DNA of 39,582 bases, from assembly GCA_030608005.1 (NCBI GenBank), contig JAUWIX010000011.1, positions 1-39,582 on the forward strand, given 5' to 3'. This stretch comes from Dehalococcoidia bacterium. GTDB lineage: Bacteria; Chloroflexota; Dehalococcoidia; Dehalococcoidales; BS750m-G39. Shown here one piece after another: positions 30,277 through 36,653 of the stretch. How positions within the stretch are numbered: the first letter of the stretch is position 1; every line of letters starts with the position of its first letter. The notes below the pieces were generated by a model, which ran no database searches, was not told where the DNA came from, and saw only the letters and a list, made by a program, of their open reading frames with translations. A program made the position numbers and the translations under genes.

Positions 30277-31830
30277 TTACAGTGGAATATTCCCGTGTTT
30301 TTTTTGCGGGCGGGTGCTATCACTGGGGTTCTCAAGTGTCTCCAGCGCCCTGATTAGCTTAGGACGGGTTAGCCTCGGGTCGATGACATCATCAATATAA
30401 CCCCTGGCTGCAGCTATATAAGGGTTAGCAAACCTCTCTTTATACTCGCTAACCAGTTCCTGCCGTGTTTCATCTGGGTTATCTGCTTTGGCTATAGCCT
30501 GTTTAAAGATGATATTTACTGCTCCTTCTGGTCCCATAACCGCAATCTCAGCGGTAGGCCAGGCATAGTTAATATCGCCACGCAGATGCTTACTGCTCAT
30601 CACGATATAGGCTCCCCCGTAAGCCTTGCGAGTAATGACAGTAACCTTGGGCACTGTGGACTCAGCGTAGGCATAGATAAACTTGGCACCATGCCTGATG
30701 ATACCACCCTCCTCCTGCTTGGGGCCGGGCATAAAGCCGGGGACATCAACGAAGCTGACCAATGGAATGTTAAAAGCGTCGCAGAAGCGAACAAATCTAG
30801 CTCCCTTAACTGAGGCTTTGATATCAATAATTCCCGCCATATAAGCTGGCTGCTGGGCTACAATCCCCACTGGTTTGCCATCCAGTCGGCCAAAACCAAC
30901 AATTAAGTTGGGGGCAAAGTTCCGGTGAACCTCCATAAAGTCACCGTTATCTACCACGCTAGTGATTATCTGCTTCATATCGTAAGATTTTTTGGGCTCT
31001 TCAGGTATGATGTTAAGCAGGTTCTCATCTGTCCTGGCGGGGTCATCAGTAGGCGTTACGGTGGGCAGGTTATCCCTATTGTTCTGGGGTAGAAAGCTCA
31101 ACAGGCGGCGCACCATCTGGAGGCACTCTGGCTCATTCTCAGCGATGAAGTGAGCCACGCCGCTCTTCTCGGCATGAGTCTTGGTTCCCCCCAGCTCTTC
31201 ATGACTTATGTCTATACTGATAACTGCCTTGATTACATCAGGACCGGTGATGTACATCTGGCTTATACCCTTCACCATAAAGACAAAATCGGTTATAGCC
31301 GGGGAATAGACTGCTCCACCAGCAGAGGGTCCCACTACTACCGACAGCTGTGGTATAACCCCTGAGTACCAAGTGTTACGCAGGAGTATTTCACCTACGC
31401 CATAGAGACTCATTACTCCTTCTTGGATGCGCGCCCCACCTGAGTCCCATATGGCAATTATAGGTGCTCCCTTTCTAACGGCTAAGTCCATAACCTTGCA
31501 GATTTTCTGGGCGCTTACCTCAGATATTGTTCCACCAAACACGGTGAAGTCCTGAGAGTAGATAAAAACAATTCTGCCGTCAATCTTGCCTGAGCCGGCA
31601 ACTACGGAATCACCCAGGTATTTTTGCTCAGCCAATCCAAATTCGGTAGCCCGGTGAATGATAAAGTGGTCTAGCTCGTCAAAGCTGCCCGGGTCGAGAA
31701 GAAGGTCAATCCTCTCTCTGGCGGTTAGCTTACCCTTGGCATGCTGTTGCTGGATGCGCTTTTCGCCACCTCCAGCCCTTGCCTGTTTCTCAAGCTCGGC
31801 TAATCTAGCCAGTTTATCTTGCATCGTCAT
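30277..31830 (-). CDS. Acyl-CoA carboxyltransferase, MmdA/12S-type (methylmalonyl-CoA decarboxylase alpha / propionyl-CoA carboxylase beta)
   Basis: The enzyme transfers the carboxyl group between biotin and an acyl-CoA, probably propionyl-CoA/methylmalonyl-CoA. About 517 aa in two crotonase-like halves: ARERIDLLLDPGSFDELDHF near the N-terminus, WDSGGARIQEGVMSLYG and VVGPSAGGAVYSPAITDFVF in the first half, and FVDVPGFMPGPKQEEGGIIR with RKAYGGAYIVMSSKHLRGD in the second. ATG at 31830 (MTMQDKLARL) is preferred over the TTG at 31854. It heads a long minus-strand operon and has a predicted promoter with an operator-like palindrome. Confidence 0.92.
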   Translation of the reverse strand: MTMQDKLARLAELEKQARAGGGEKRIQQQHAKGKLTARERIDLLLDPGSFDELDHFIIHRATEFGLAEQKYLGDSVVAGSGKIDGRIVFIYSQDFTVFGGTISEVSAQKICKVMDLAVRKGAPIIAIWDSGGARIQEGVMSLYGVGEILLRNTWYSGVIPQLSVVVGPSAGGAVYSPAITDFVFMVKGISQMYITGPDVIKAVISIDISHEELGGTKTHAEKSGVAHFIAENEPECLQMVRRLLSFLPQNNRDNLPTVTPTDDPARTDENLLNIIPEEPKKSYDMKQIITSVVDNGDFMEVHRNFAPNLIVGFGRLDGKPVGIVAQQPAYMAGIIDIKASVKGARFVRFCDAFNIPLVSFVDVPGFMPGPKQEEGGIIRHGAKFIYAYAESTVPKVTVITRKAYGGAYIVMSSKHLRGDINYAWPTAEIAVMGPEGAVNIIFKQAIAKADNPDETRQELVSEYKERFANPYIAAARGYIDDVIDPRLTRPKLIRALETLENPSDSTRPQKKHGNIPL

Positions 31831-31878
31831 TGGAGTTCCCAATCTCTGAACCAAGTTTGAATGATATAGATATCAATA

Positions 31879-31908
31879 ATCATATCATATTGGCTATGAT
31901 ATAGGCAA
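31879..31908 (-). promoter_or_regulatory. Predicted promoter of the carboxyltransferase-TCA operon
   Basis: On the minus strand TTGCCT (31903-31908) and TATGAT (31879-31884) are 18 nt apart, with TGA just before the -10 (extended -10). The distance to the preferred ATG at 31830 is about 50 nt. Confidence 0.5.
31883..31901. promoter_or_regulatory. Operator-like inverted repeat within the promoter
   Basis: TATCATA-TTGGC-TATGATA is a perfect 7-bp inverted repeat with a 5-nt centre. It occupies the spacer and the edge of the -10 of the predicted promoter, which is a typical repressor position. The regulator is unknown. Confidence 0.45.
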
Positions 31909-31924
31909 GTTTAGCTAGTAAGTG

Positions 31925-32109
31925 TTTATCCCCCTCTCCCTCAAGGGAGAGGGGGATAAGAAGAAAGAGGGGGCGAAGCCCCCTCTTTGACTCCCTATAA
32001 TATGTTTGGGGGCTTCCCCTCCAGGGGAAGGGGGTCAGGGGGATGGGGTCAATGCTGAAGAGAAACGAAACATGATAATCTGTGTCACCTATCTATCTGA
32101 ACTAGCTCA
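31925..32109. repeat. Dispersed GC-hairpin repeat, copy 10, plus long shared segment B
   Basis: It begins TTTATCCCCCTCTCCCTCAA with the matching GGGAGAGGGGGATAA arm. An 11-bp stem with a GAA loop lies at 31964-31988 (AGGGGGC-GAA-GCCCCCT core). The segment 32011-32109 is the second copy of the sequence at 2562-2658, ending GAACTAGCTCA. No gene is visible. It separates the divergently transcribed mmdA-like and folP genes. Confidence 0.85.
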
Positions 32110-32163
32110 GTCCAGCTAGTAACAGTGGCAAAAGGGTGCTACAATATCGGTAGGATTTGAGCC

Positions 32164-33000
32164 GTGGAAAATCAATCGCCATTAGCTACTACCCGCTGTG
32201 GGGGCATTGAGTTCAGGTGGAGGGTGCGAACCTATGTTATGGGAATCCTGAACCTCAGCCCAGATTCCTTCTCTGGGGACGGGCTGGGTGATAATATCCA
32301 GGCTGCTGTAGCTCAGGCAAAGCGCTTAGTTGATGATGGAGCAGATATTATAGATATCGGTGGTGAGTCCACTCGTCCCGGCTCGCAGCCGATATCGGCT
32401 GATGAGGAGCTGAGGCGAGTGATACCAGTTATTGAAAGGTTATCCGGTGAGCTATCAGCGCCATTAAGTATAGACACCTATAAGTCGGCGGTAGCCAGTC
32501 GGGCAGTGAAGGCTGGTGCCAGGATGATTAACGATGTCTGGGGGTTAAAACGGGACCCTGAGTTAGCCCGGGTAGCTGCTGAGGCAGGTGTGCCTATTAT
32601 CCTGGTGAGCAACCAGCAAAATGCTGTCCGTTGTGATATAATAGCCGAGGTCATTTCCAGTTTGGAGAAAAGCATCGAGCAGGCTACTGAGGCTGGGGTA
32701 GCTTGGCAGAATATTATCATTGACCCCGGCATTGGCTTTGGCAAGAGCCCAGAGCAGAATCTGGAGGTTATTCAGCGCTTGACTGAACTCAGGTTTCTAG
32801 ATAGACCAATTTTGCTCGGAACCTCTCGTAAATTTATGCTCAGTCAGCCGTTTGACCAGCGCCTGGAGGCGACAGCAGCTACAGTAGCCATTGGCATTGC
32901 CCATGGTGCTGACATGGTGCGGGTTCACGATGTTCGGCAGATGGTGCGAGTATGTCGCATGAGCGATGCTATTACACGAAGGAGGCAAATTGGGGATTAA
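32164..33000 (+). CDS. folP: Dihydropteroate synthase
   Basis: Condenses 6-hydroxymethyl-dihydropterin pyrophosphate with p-aminobenzoate in folate synthesis. The 278-aa TIM-barrel protein has the signatures VMGILNLSPDSFSGDG, DDGADIIDIGGESTRPGSQP and IIIDPGIGFGKSPEQNLEVI. It starts at GTG with AGGA about 9 nt upstream. It is the first gene of a folP-folK-queD run and overlaps folK by 11 nt if folK starts at TTG 32990. Confidence 0.95.
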   Translation: MENQSPLATTRCGGIEFRWRVRTYVMGILNLSPDSFSGDGLGDNIQAAVAQAKRLVDDGADIIDIGGESTRPGSQPISADEELRRVIPVIERLSGELSAPLSIDTYKSAVASRAVKAGARMINDVWGLKRDPELARVAAEAGVPIILVSNQQNAVRCDIIAEVISSLEKSIEQATEAGVAWQNIIIDPGIGFGKSPEQNLEVIQRLTELRFLDRPILLGTSRKFMLSQPFDQRLEATAATVAIGIAHGADMVRVHDVRQMVRVCRMSDAITRRRQIGD

Positions 33001-33487
33001 ATTGGTAACAGCATACCTTGGTCTTGGCTCAAATCTGGGAGACCGCCAGGATAATCTAGATAGGGCGTTAGCCTTTCTAGCGCAGAGGCTGCGATTGGAA
33101 AAGGTTTCCTCCATGTACGATTCTGAGCCGGTAGGCAATGTTGAGCAGCCTCGTTTTCTTAACTTGGTGTGCCAGGTCAACACCAATCTATCCTCCACGG
33201 CATTACTTGCTCTGGCTAAGGGCATTGAGTCTAAGCTGGGAAGGGGAGCTGGTGCCTCTGATGCCCCTCGCACTATTGATATAGATATCCTGTTTTATGG
33301 TGACCAGGTTATTGAAACCCCGGAGCTGGTTATTCCTCACCCCAGGCTGACCGAGAGGGCATTTGTTCTTGTTCCCTTAGTCGAGATTGTTCCTGACCTG
33401 GTGCATCCAGTAAATGGCAAAACGGTTAGGGAGTTGTTGAAAGCGGCGAAAGAGGTTCAGGGCGTATTTAAGTGGGAGGGTGCCTGA
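32990..33487 (+). CDS. folK: 2-amino-4-hydroxy-6-hydroxymethyldihydropteridine pyrophosphokinase
   Basis: Transfers pyrophosphate from ATP to hydroxymethyl-dihydropterin, the step before FolP. Signatures are AYLGLGSNLGDRQDNLDRAL at the N-terminus and RTIDIDILFYGDQVIETPEL followed by IPHPRLTERAFVLVPLVEI. TTG at 32990 is preferred because GAAGGAGG lies 4 nt before it and the resulting 165 aa begins just ahead of the first strand. The ORF also has an in-frame ATG at 32966. Confidence 0.94.
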   Translation: MGIKLVTAYLGLGSNLGDRQDNLDRALAFLAQRLRLEKVSSMYDSEPVGNVEQPRFLNLVCQVNTNLSSTALLALAKGIESKLGRGAGASDAPRTIDIDILFYGDQVIETPELVIPHPRLTERAFVLVPLVEIVPDLVHPVNGKTVRELLKAAKEVQGVFKWEGA

Positions 33488-33492
33488 GGCGA

Positions 33493-33864
33493 GTGTATCA
33501 GGTATCTGTAGAGCAACATTTTGATGCCGCCCATTTTCTGAGGGGTTATCGGGGCAAGTGCGAGGCATTGCACGGGCATCGCTTCCGGGTAGTGGTAAGG
33601 ATAGAATCCTCCGGCGTTGATGACATCGGCATAGCCTATGATTTCAGGGAGCTAAAGCAGCACTTAGCTGATGTTATATCCAGGTTTGACCATACCTGCC
33701 TCAATGATGTGCCACCTTTTGACCAAATAAATCCCTCTTCAGAGAATATCGCCACTACCATCTATAAAGAACTCAAGCTGAAATTGGCTGGAGCCCAGGT
33801 CTCAATCGTCTGCGTAGAGGTATGGGAATCTCCGCAGACTGGAGTAATATACACTCCTGACTAA
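33493..33864 (+). CDS. queD: 6-pyruvoyl-tetrahydropterin synthase family protein (QueD-like)
   Basis: Pterin-modifying enzyme of the PTPS/QueD family. In bacteria these usually convert dihydroneopterin triphosphate to carboxytetrahydropterin for queuosine, or serve folate synthesis. Zinc-binding histidines are seen in EQHFDAAHFL and LHGHRF, with the catalytic cysteine in GKCEALHGH. EVWESPQTGVIY is near the C-terminus. The frame is open from GTG 33472; GTG 33493 gives the usual MYQVSVEQHFDAAHF start, but the choice is uncertain. Location next to folP-folK could also mean it supplies the folate pathway (PTPS-III type). Confidence 0.85.
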   Translation: MYQVSVEQHFDAAHFLRGYRGKCEALHGHRFRVVVRIESSGVDDIGIAYDFRELKQHLADVISRFDHTCLNDVPPFDQINPSSENIATTIYKELKLKLAGAQVSIVCVEVWESPQTGVIYTPD

Positions 33865-34044
33865 TCACGCTTGGTCTGGCGGCAATAGATTAGGGATGCT
33901 ATCCACGATAGGGTAGTGCTGAGCGCACCTGGGGCAGTAAAGGGAGCCAGTAGTTACCTCTTGCTCATTCTCCTCCTCCACGGTTAATTCCAGCTCCCCC
34001 TTACACACCGGACAGGCAAGAATATCCATCAAGTCTTTTTTCAT
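33865..34044 (-). CDS. Trm112-like zinc-ribbon small protein (59 aa)
   Basis: An unlisted short ORF: MKKDLMDILACPVCKGELEL with CPxC, then an acidic linker, then LYCPRCAQHYPIVDSIPNLL with a second CPxC. This is the Trm112/YcaR (UPF0434) pattern of one zinc ribbon followed by YPIxDGIPxLL. Eukaryotic and archaeal Trm112 activates methyltransferases; bacterial partners are less clear. Its ATG overlaps the stop of the upstream TIR-like gene (ATGA). It converges on queD with adjacent stops. Confidence 0.85.
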   Translation of the reverse strand: MKKDLMDILACPVCKGELELTVEEENEQEVTTGSLYCPRCAQHYPIVDSIPNLLPPDQA

Positions 34045-34931
34045 AGTATTGTTTCAATTGCCTTTTTCTGCTCTATTACTAATTCCTTAAACTTATATTG
34101 CTTTTCTATAACGTTCTTAAGACTTTTTATTAACCATGCCTCTACCATCTCTGCGTCAGATTCCCAAAGTGATAGCTGGTCATTGATTGATATTAACCAA
34201 TCCATGCGCTTCTCTGCTGCTTTATAGAAGGTTTCACCAGCATCTATATATCTACTAACTACAAGCATTTCCACAGCTACATGGCGACAGCGACTCGTAA
34301 CATATGATCTAGATTTTCCCTCCTTCTTCTTCTTGGCATTTTCGTTACAGGTATTTACTGCCTCCTCTAAGACCTTCGTATTGCGTTCAATCTCAGAGAG
34401 AAGAGCATCCAATCTTCTCAGCGATTCATCACGTATAAGAATCTGATGAAGCGTTCCCCGTCCACCAATAGTTTCGAGCACATGGCTATCAGGCAAGTCC
34501 GGATTATTAAGGCAGTCATTAATAGCTTCATGAAACTGCTTTGTGAACTCCTGCATTTTTAGATGGTCTTTAGGGAAATAAAATAAAGTTCCTTTACCAC
34601 CTATGTCAAAGGGTAAATCTGTCCCATCCTCTGCAATTGTTATTGTACCGTGCTTAAAGCTTTGACGAACTCCTAGTTCCCAATAGACATTAGGATTCGC
34701 ATCTGTAAGGTCAGCCACCACAATAGGTGTCGTAATTAAGTCTTTGATAATTTGCCGCACGATATCACCTCTGAGTGGAGCTGAACGTTCAGCTATCAGT
34801 GGGTGCTCCGATTCAATTAATGGCTTAATGAATGTTTCGTAATGTTTAGTCCAATATTCTTTTGTATGTTTCTCGCCAGTCTTTGAGAATGGCATAATCA
34901 CAAAGCACTTTTGCTTAGCTTCTGACGCCAT
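34041..34931 (-). CDS. TIR/nucleoside 2-deoxyribosyltransferase-like domain protein
   Basis: About 296 aa. The N-terminal half starts KCFVIMPFSKTGEKHTKEYW, then RGDIVRQIIKDLITTPIVVA and DLTDANPNVYWELGVRQSFK. This order (CFVIMPF, VVADLT, NPNVYWELG with the probable catalytic glutamate) defines a family of nucleoside deoxyribosyltransferase/TIR-like folds that act on nucleotides such as NAD and often occur in bacterial immunity or signalling. The C-terminal half (about 160-296) is mostly helical with a lysine-rich patch (AKKKKEGK) and no recognised domain. ATG at 34931 is preferred; TTG at 34937 is possible. An extended -10 promoter precedes it. An antiphage role is inference only. Confidence 0.72.
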   Translation of the reverse strand: MASEAKQKCFVIMPFSKTGEKHTKEYWTKHYETFIKPLIESEHPLIAERSAPLRGDIVRQIIKDLITTPIVVADLTDANPNVYWELGVRQSFKHGTITIAEDGTDLPFDIGGKGTLFYFPKDHLKMQEFTKQFHEAINDCLNNPDLPDSHVLETIGGRGTLHQILIRDESLRRLDALLSEIERNTKVLEEAVNTCNENAKKKKEGKSRSYVTSRCRHVAVEMLVVSRYIDAGETFYKAAEKRMDWLISINDQLSLWESDAEMVEAWLIKSLKNVIEKQYKFKELVIEQKKAIETIL

Positions 34932-34963
34932 GACCAATCGCCCCCTTAGTACCTTTTATTAGA

Positions 34964-34972
34964 ATTATACCA
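34964..34972 (-). promoter_or_regulatory. Extended -10 promoter element for TIR-like gene
   Basis: The minus strand reads TGGTATAAT, a perfect -10 hexamer with the TGn extension, about 33 nt before the preferred ATG. No good -35 box is seen. Confidence 0.45.
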
Positions 34973-35007
34973 CTAACTCCTTTTCTACTGTAGCCTTTTA
35001 AGTTACC

Positions 35008-35036
35008 TTGTCTTTTTGACTGGCCTATACTACAAT
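35008..35036 (+). promoter_or_regulatory. Predicted promoter for flavin-binding protein gene
   Basis: TTGTCT (35008-35013) and TACAAT (35031-35036) are separated by 17 nt, about 29 nt before the ATG at 35065. It is divergent from the TIR-like gene promoter. Confidence 0.4.
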
Positions 35037-35064
35037 CCAGTTAATAATAAAAGGAGGCGTTTAT

Positions 35065-35430
35065 ATGGCGAAGCTAAGTGAAGAGGCTAAGAAGATGATT
35101 GGTGAGTTTGGTTCGGCGCTGATAGCTACCGCTAGCAAAGAAGGGAAGCCAAATGTCTCGGTCAAGGGGTCATTTCGGGTTCTTGATGATGAGCATGTCG
35201 TCTTTGCCGATATTGCTTCACCACGGACTATGGCTAACCTGAGGGAGAACCCACAACTTTCGGCGATAGTCTTTGACCCCTCTACTCGCAAGGGCTGCCG
35301 AATCTGGGGAAGGGCGGAGATTCTGGATAGTGGCGACCTGTTTGATTCTATGTCGGCGGAATTTACCGCTATGAGGATGAAGGTCAAGCACCTGGTTAAG
35401 GTCACCGTGGAAGAGGTGGCAACCTTTTAG
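35065..35430 (+). CDS. Pyridoxamine 5'-phosphate oxidase-family flavin-binding protein
   Basis: A 121-aa split-barrel protein. The start AKLSEEAKKMIGEFGSALIA and the following TASKEGKPNVSVKGSFRVL plus ENPQLSAIVFDPSTRKGCRI are typical of small FMN- or F420-binding proteins in the PNPOx-like clan. No substrate is evident; it need not act on pyridoxamine. ATG has AAGGAGG upstream. It is 44 nt ahead of the next small membrane protein gene. Confidence 0.82.
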   Translation: MAKLSEEAKKMIGEFGSALIATASKEGKPNVSVKGSFRVLDDEHVVFADIASPRTMANLRENPQLSAIVFDPSTRKGCRIWGRAEILDSGDLFDSMSAEFTAMRMKVKHLVKVTVEEVATF

Positions 35431-35474
35431 GCGATTTCAGCTTTTGAAATGCTTTTAGACCATAAGGAGGGGAC

Positions 35475-35873
35475 ATGATTGAGCGCGTTCATGAGCATAT
35501 TATTACAGAACTCCAACAGAATGCACGCACGGACACGATTTTTATCGTCACTGCGATTCTTCTTAACCTAGTGGTTCTCGCTGTTAATTCTATAATCGCT
35601 GGTGGGGATGAGACTTTTACTACTATCGTGATGTTCCTGTTTGTTTGTCTATTGGTAGTGGTCAATCTCGTGGTAATATTTGGGTTGCTAAAAGGAAAGC
35701 AAACAAGGTTAAAGCTGATAAATGGGCTGCTGAAGATGTACAAAGACCAGGGTGTAGAAGGGTATTATGATGCATCTCTTTTGACCAATTACAATACTAG
35801 ATACAATCTCTTTATTCTCGCAGTCGTTTTTATAGGCGTGATAGCTATTGTTGTACCCTTCATCATCAGATAG
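35475..35873 (+). CDS. Three-helix membrane protein of unknown function
   Basis: A 132-aa ORF after a good AAGGAGGGG site. Hydrophobic helices lie at about residues 21-41, 48-72 and 112-131. Between helices 2 and 3 is a cytoplasmic-looking stretch (KGKQTRLKLINGLLKMYKDQ). No family is recognised, though small helical-plus-TM proteins like this occur beside nucleotide-signalling genes (SLATT-like shape); that comparison is weak. After its stop, a shifted frame stays open for 30 codons (to 35951) and reads YVDSNDDLKSRDEAVEILG, so the C-terminus could be frameshifted. Confidence 0.55.
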   Translation: MIERVHEHIITELQQNARTDTIFIVTAILLNLVVLAVNSIIAGGDETFTTIVMFLFVCLLVVVNLVVIFGLLKGKQTRLKLINGLLKMYKDQGVEGYYDASLLTNYNTRYNLFILAVVFIGVIAIVVPFIIR

Positions 35874-35978
35874 CAGTGCCTTGATCCTTTTATATGTTGA
35901 CTCAAATGATGACCTTAAATCTCGCGACGAAGCCGTTGAGATACTTGGATAACTACAATACTCAGCAGAGGTGCAAAA

Positions 35979-36431
35979 ATGGACGAGAAAGCTGCAATAG
36001 ATAAGGCGCTTTATAACATCTTTAAAAGTATTGACGACTTGCGAAAGACGTTCCCACAAAAAGCTTTCACCATTGATGGACGCCTAGTTGGAGACGTAGG
36101 TGAAGTAATTGCGACCTTATACTACGATGTTAAACTTCATACTGTTCAACAAGCAGACCATGATGGTGAAAGTTCAGACGGCAGAAAAGTACAAATTAAA
36201 GCTACTTTCAAAGATTCCCTGACATTTAGAACAATACCTGACTATTACTTGGGTTTAAAGCTGTTTCCGGACGGACGATATGAAGAAATCTACAATGGTC
36301 CTGGTCGGATAATTTACCAGCATTACAAACACAGAAAAGGAATTGGTGAGAAATTACTCTCCTTTCCGATAGTTGGACTCAAAAAACTTTCAGTATTGGT
36401 TTCTCCTACCGACCGTATCAAGAAGCGTTAG
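35979..36431 (+). CDS. Hypothetical protein with PD-(D/E)XK nuclease-like motif (DUF6998-like)
   Basis: A 150-aa protein. The core reads DGRLVGDVGEVIATLYYDVK with a glutamate at 42, then GESSDGRKVQIKATFKDS with D67, Q72 and K74, an E...D-x4-Q-x-K arrangement like PD-(D/E)XK nucleases of restriction or repair type. IPDYYLGLKLFPDGRYEEIY follows. It resembles the family I recall as DUF6998, of unproven activity. AGAGG lies 7 nt before ATG. AT-rich composition and neighbours (TIR-like gene, terminator, tRNA-like remnant) suggest an acquired gene. Confidence 0.6.
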   Translation: MDEKAAIDKALYNIFKSIDDLRKTFPQKAFTIDGRLVGDVGEVIATLYYDVKLHTVQQADHDGESSDGRKVQIKATFKDSLTFRTIPDYYLGLKLFPDGRYEEIYNGPGRIIYQHYKHRKGIGEKLLSFPIVGLKKLSVLVSPTDRIKKR

Positions 36432-36508
36432 ACAATAAGACCTATTCGATACGCCTTCACGCGTTCAGTTCATCAACAATAGATGATTCTTTCTGTTAGC
36501 AAAAACAG

Positions 36509-36547
36509 AAAAAGCTCCTGGTCCCTGTTAAGGATTGGGGGCTTTTT
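36509..36547. terminator. Bidirectional intrinsic terminator-like hairpin
   Basis: AAAAAGCTCC (36509-36518) pairs with GGGGGCTTTTT (36537-36547) in a 10-bp stem with one or more G-T pairs and an 18-nt loop. A-tract and T-tract on opposite sides would allow termination in both directions between the nuclease-like gene (+) and the FAD oxidase gene (-). Confidence 0.6.
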
Positions 36548-36559
36548 AGCTTCAAAAAT

Positions 36560-36625
36560 TGGTAGCGGGGACAGGAATCAAGCCAACCACCTTTGGGCTG
36601 CGGGAGCCAAGTAAACAGGAGCGCC
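36560..36625 (-). other. Degenerate tRNA-3'-end-like sequence
   Basis: On the minus strand the sequence ends GTCCCCGCTACCA and is preceded by GGCTTGATTCC, which looks like a T-arm (canonical GGTTCGATTCC) with two substitutions. The matching 5' acceptor and a proper anticodon arm are not found, so this is at most a tRNA fragment or relic. Such fragments can mark integration sites. A plus-strand ORF here (VAGTGIKPTTFGLREP) is of the kind commonly mis-called over tRNA 3' ends. Confidence 0.3.
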
Positions 36626-36653
36626 CCTTGACGCCTGGACTGGATGCCCTATA

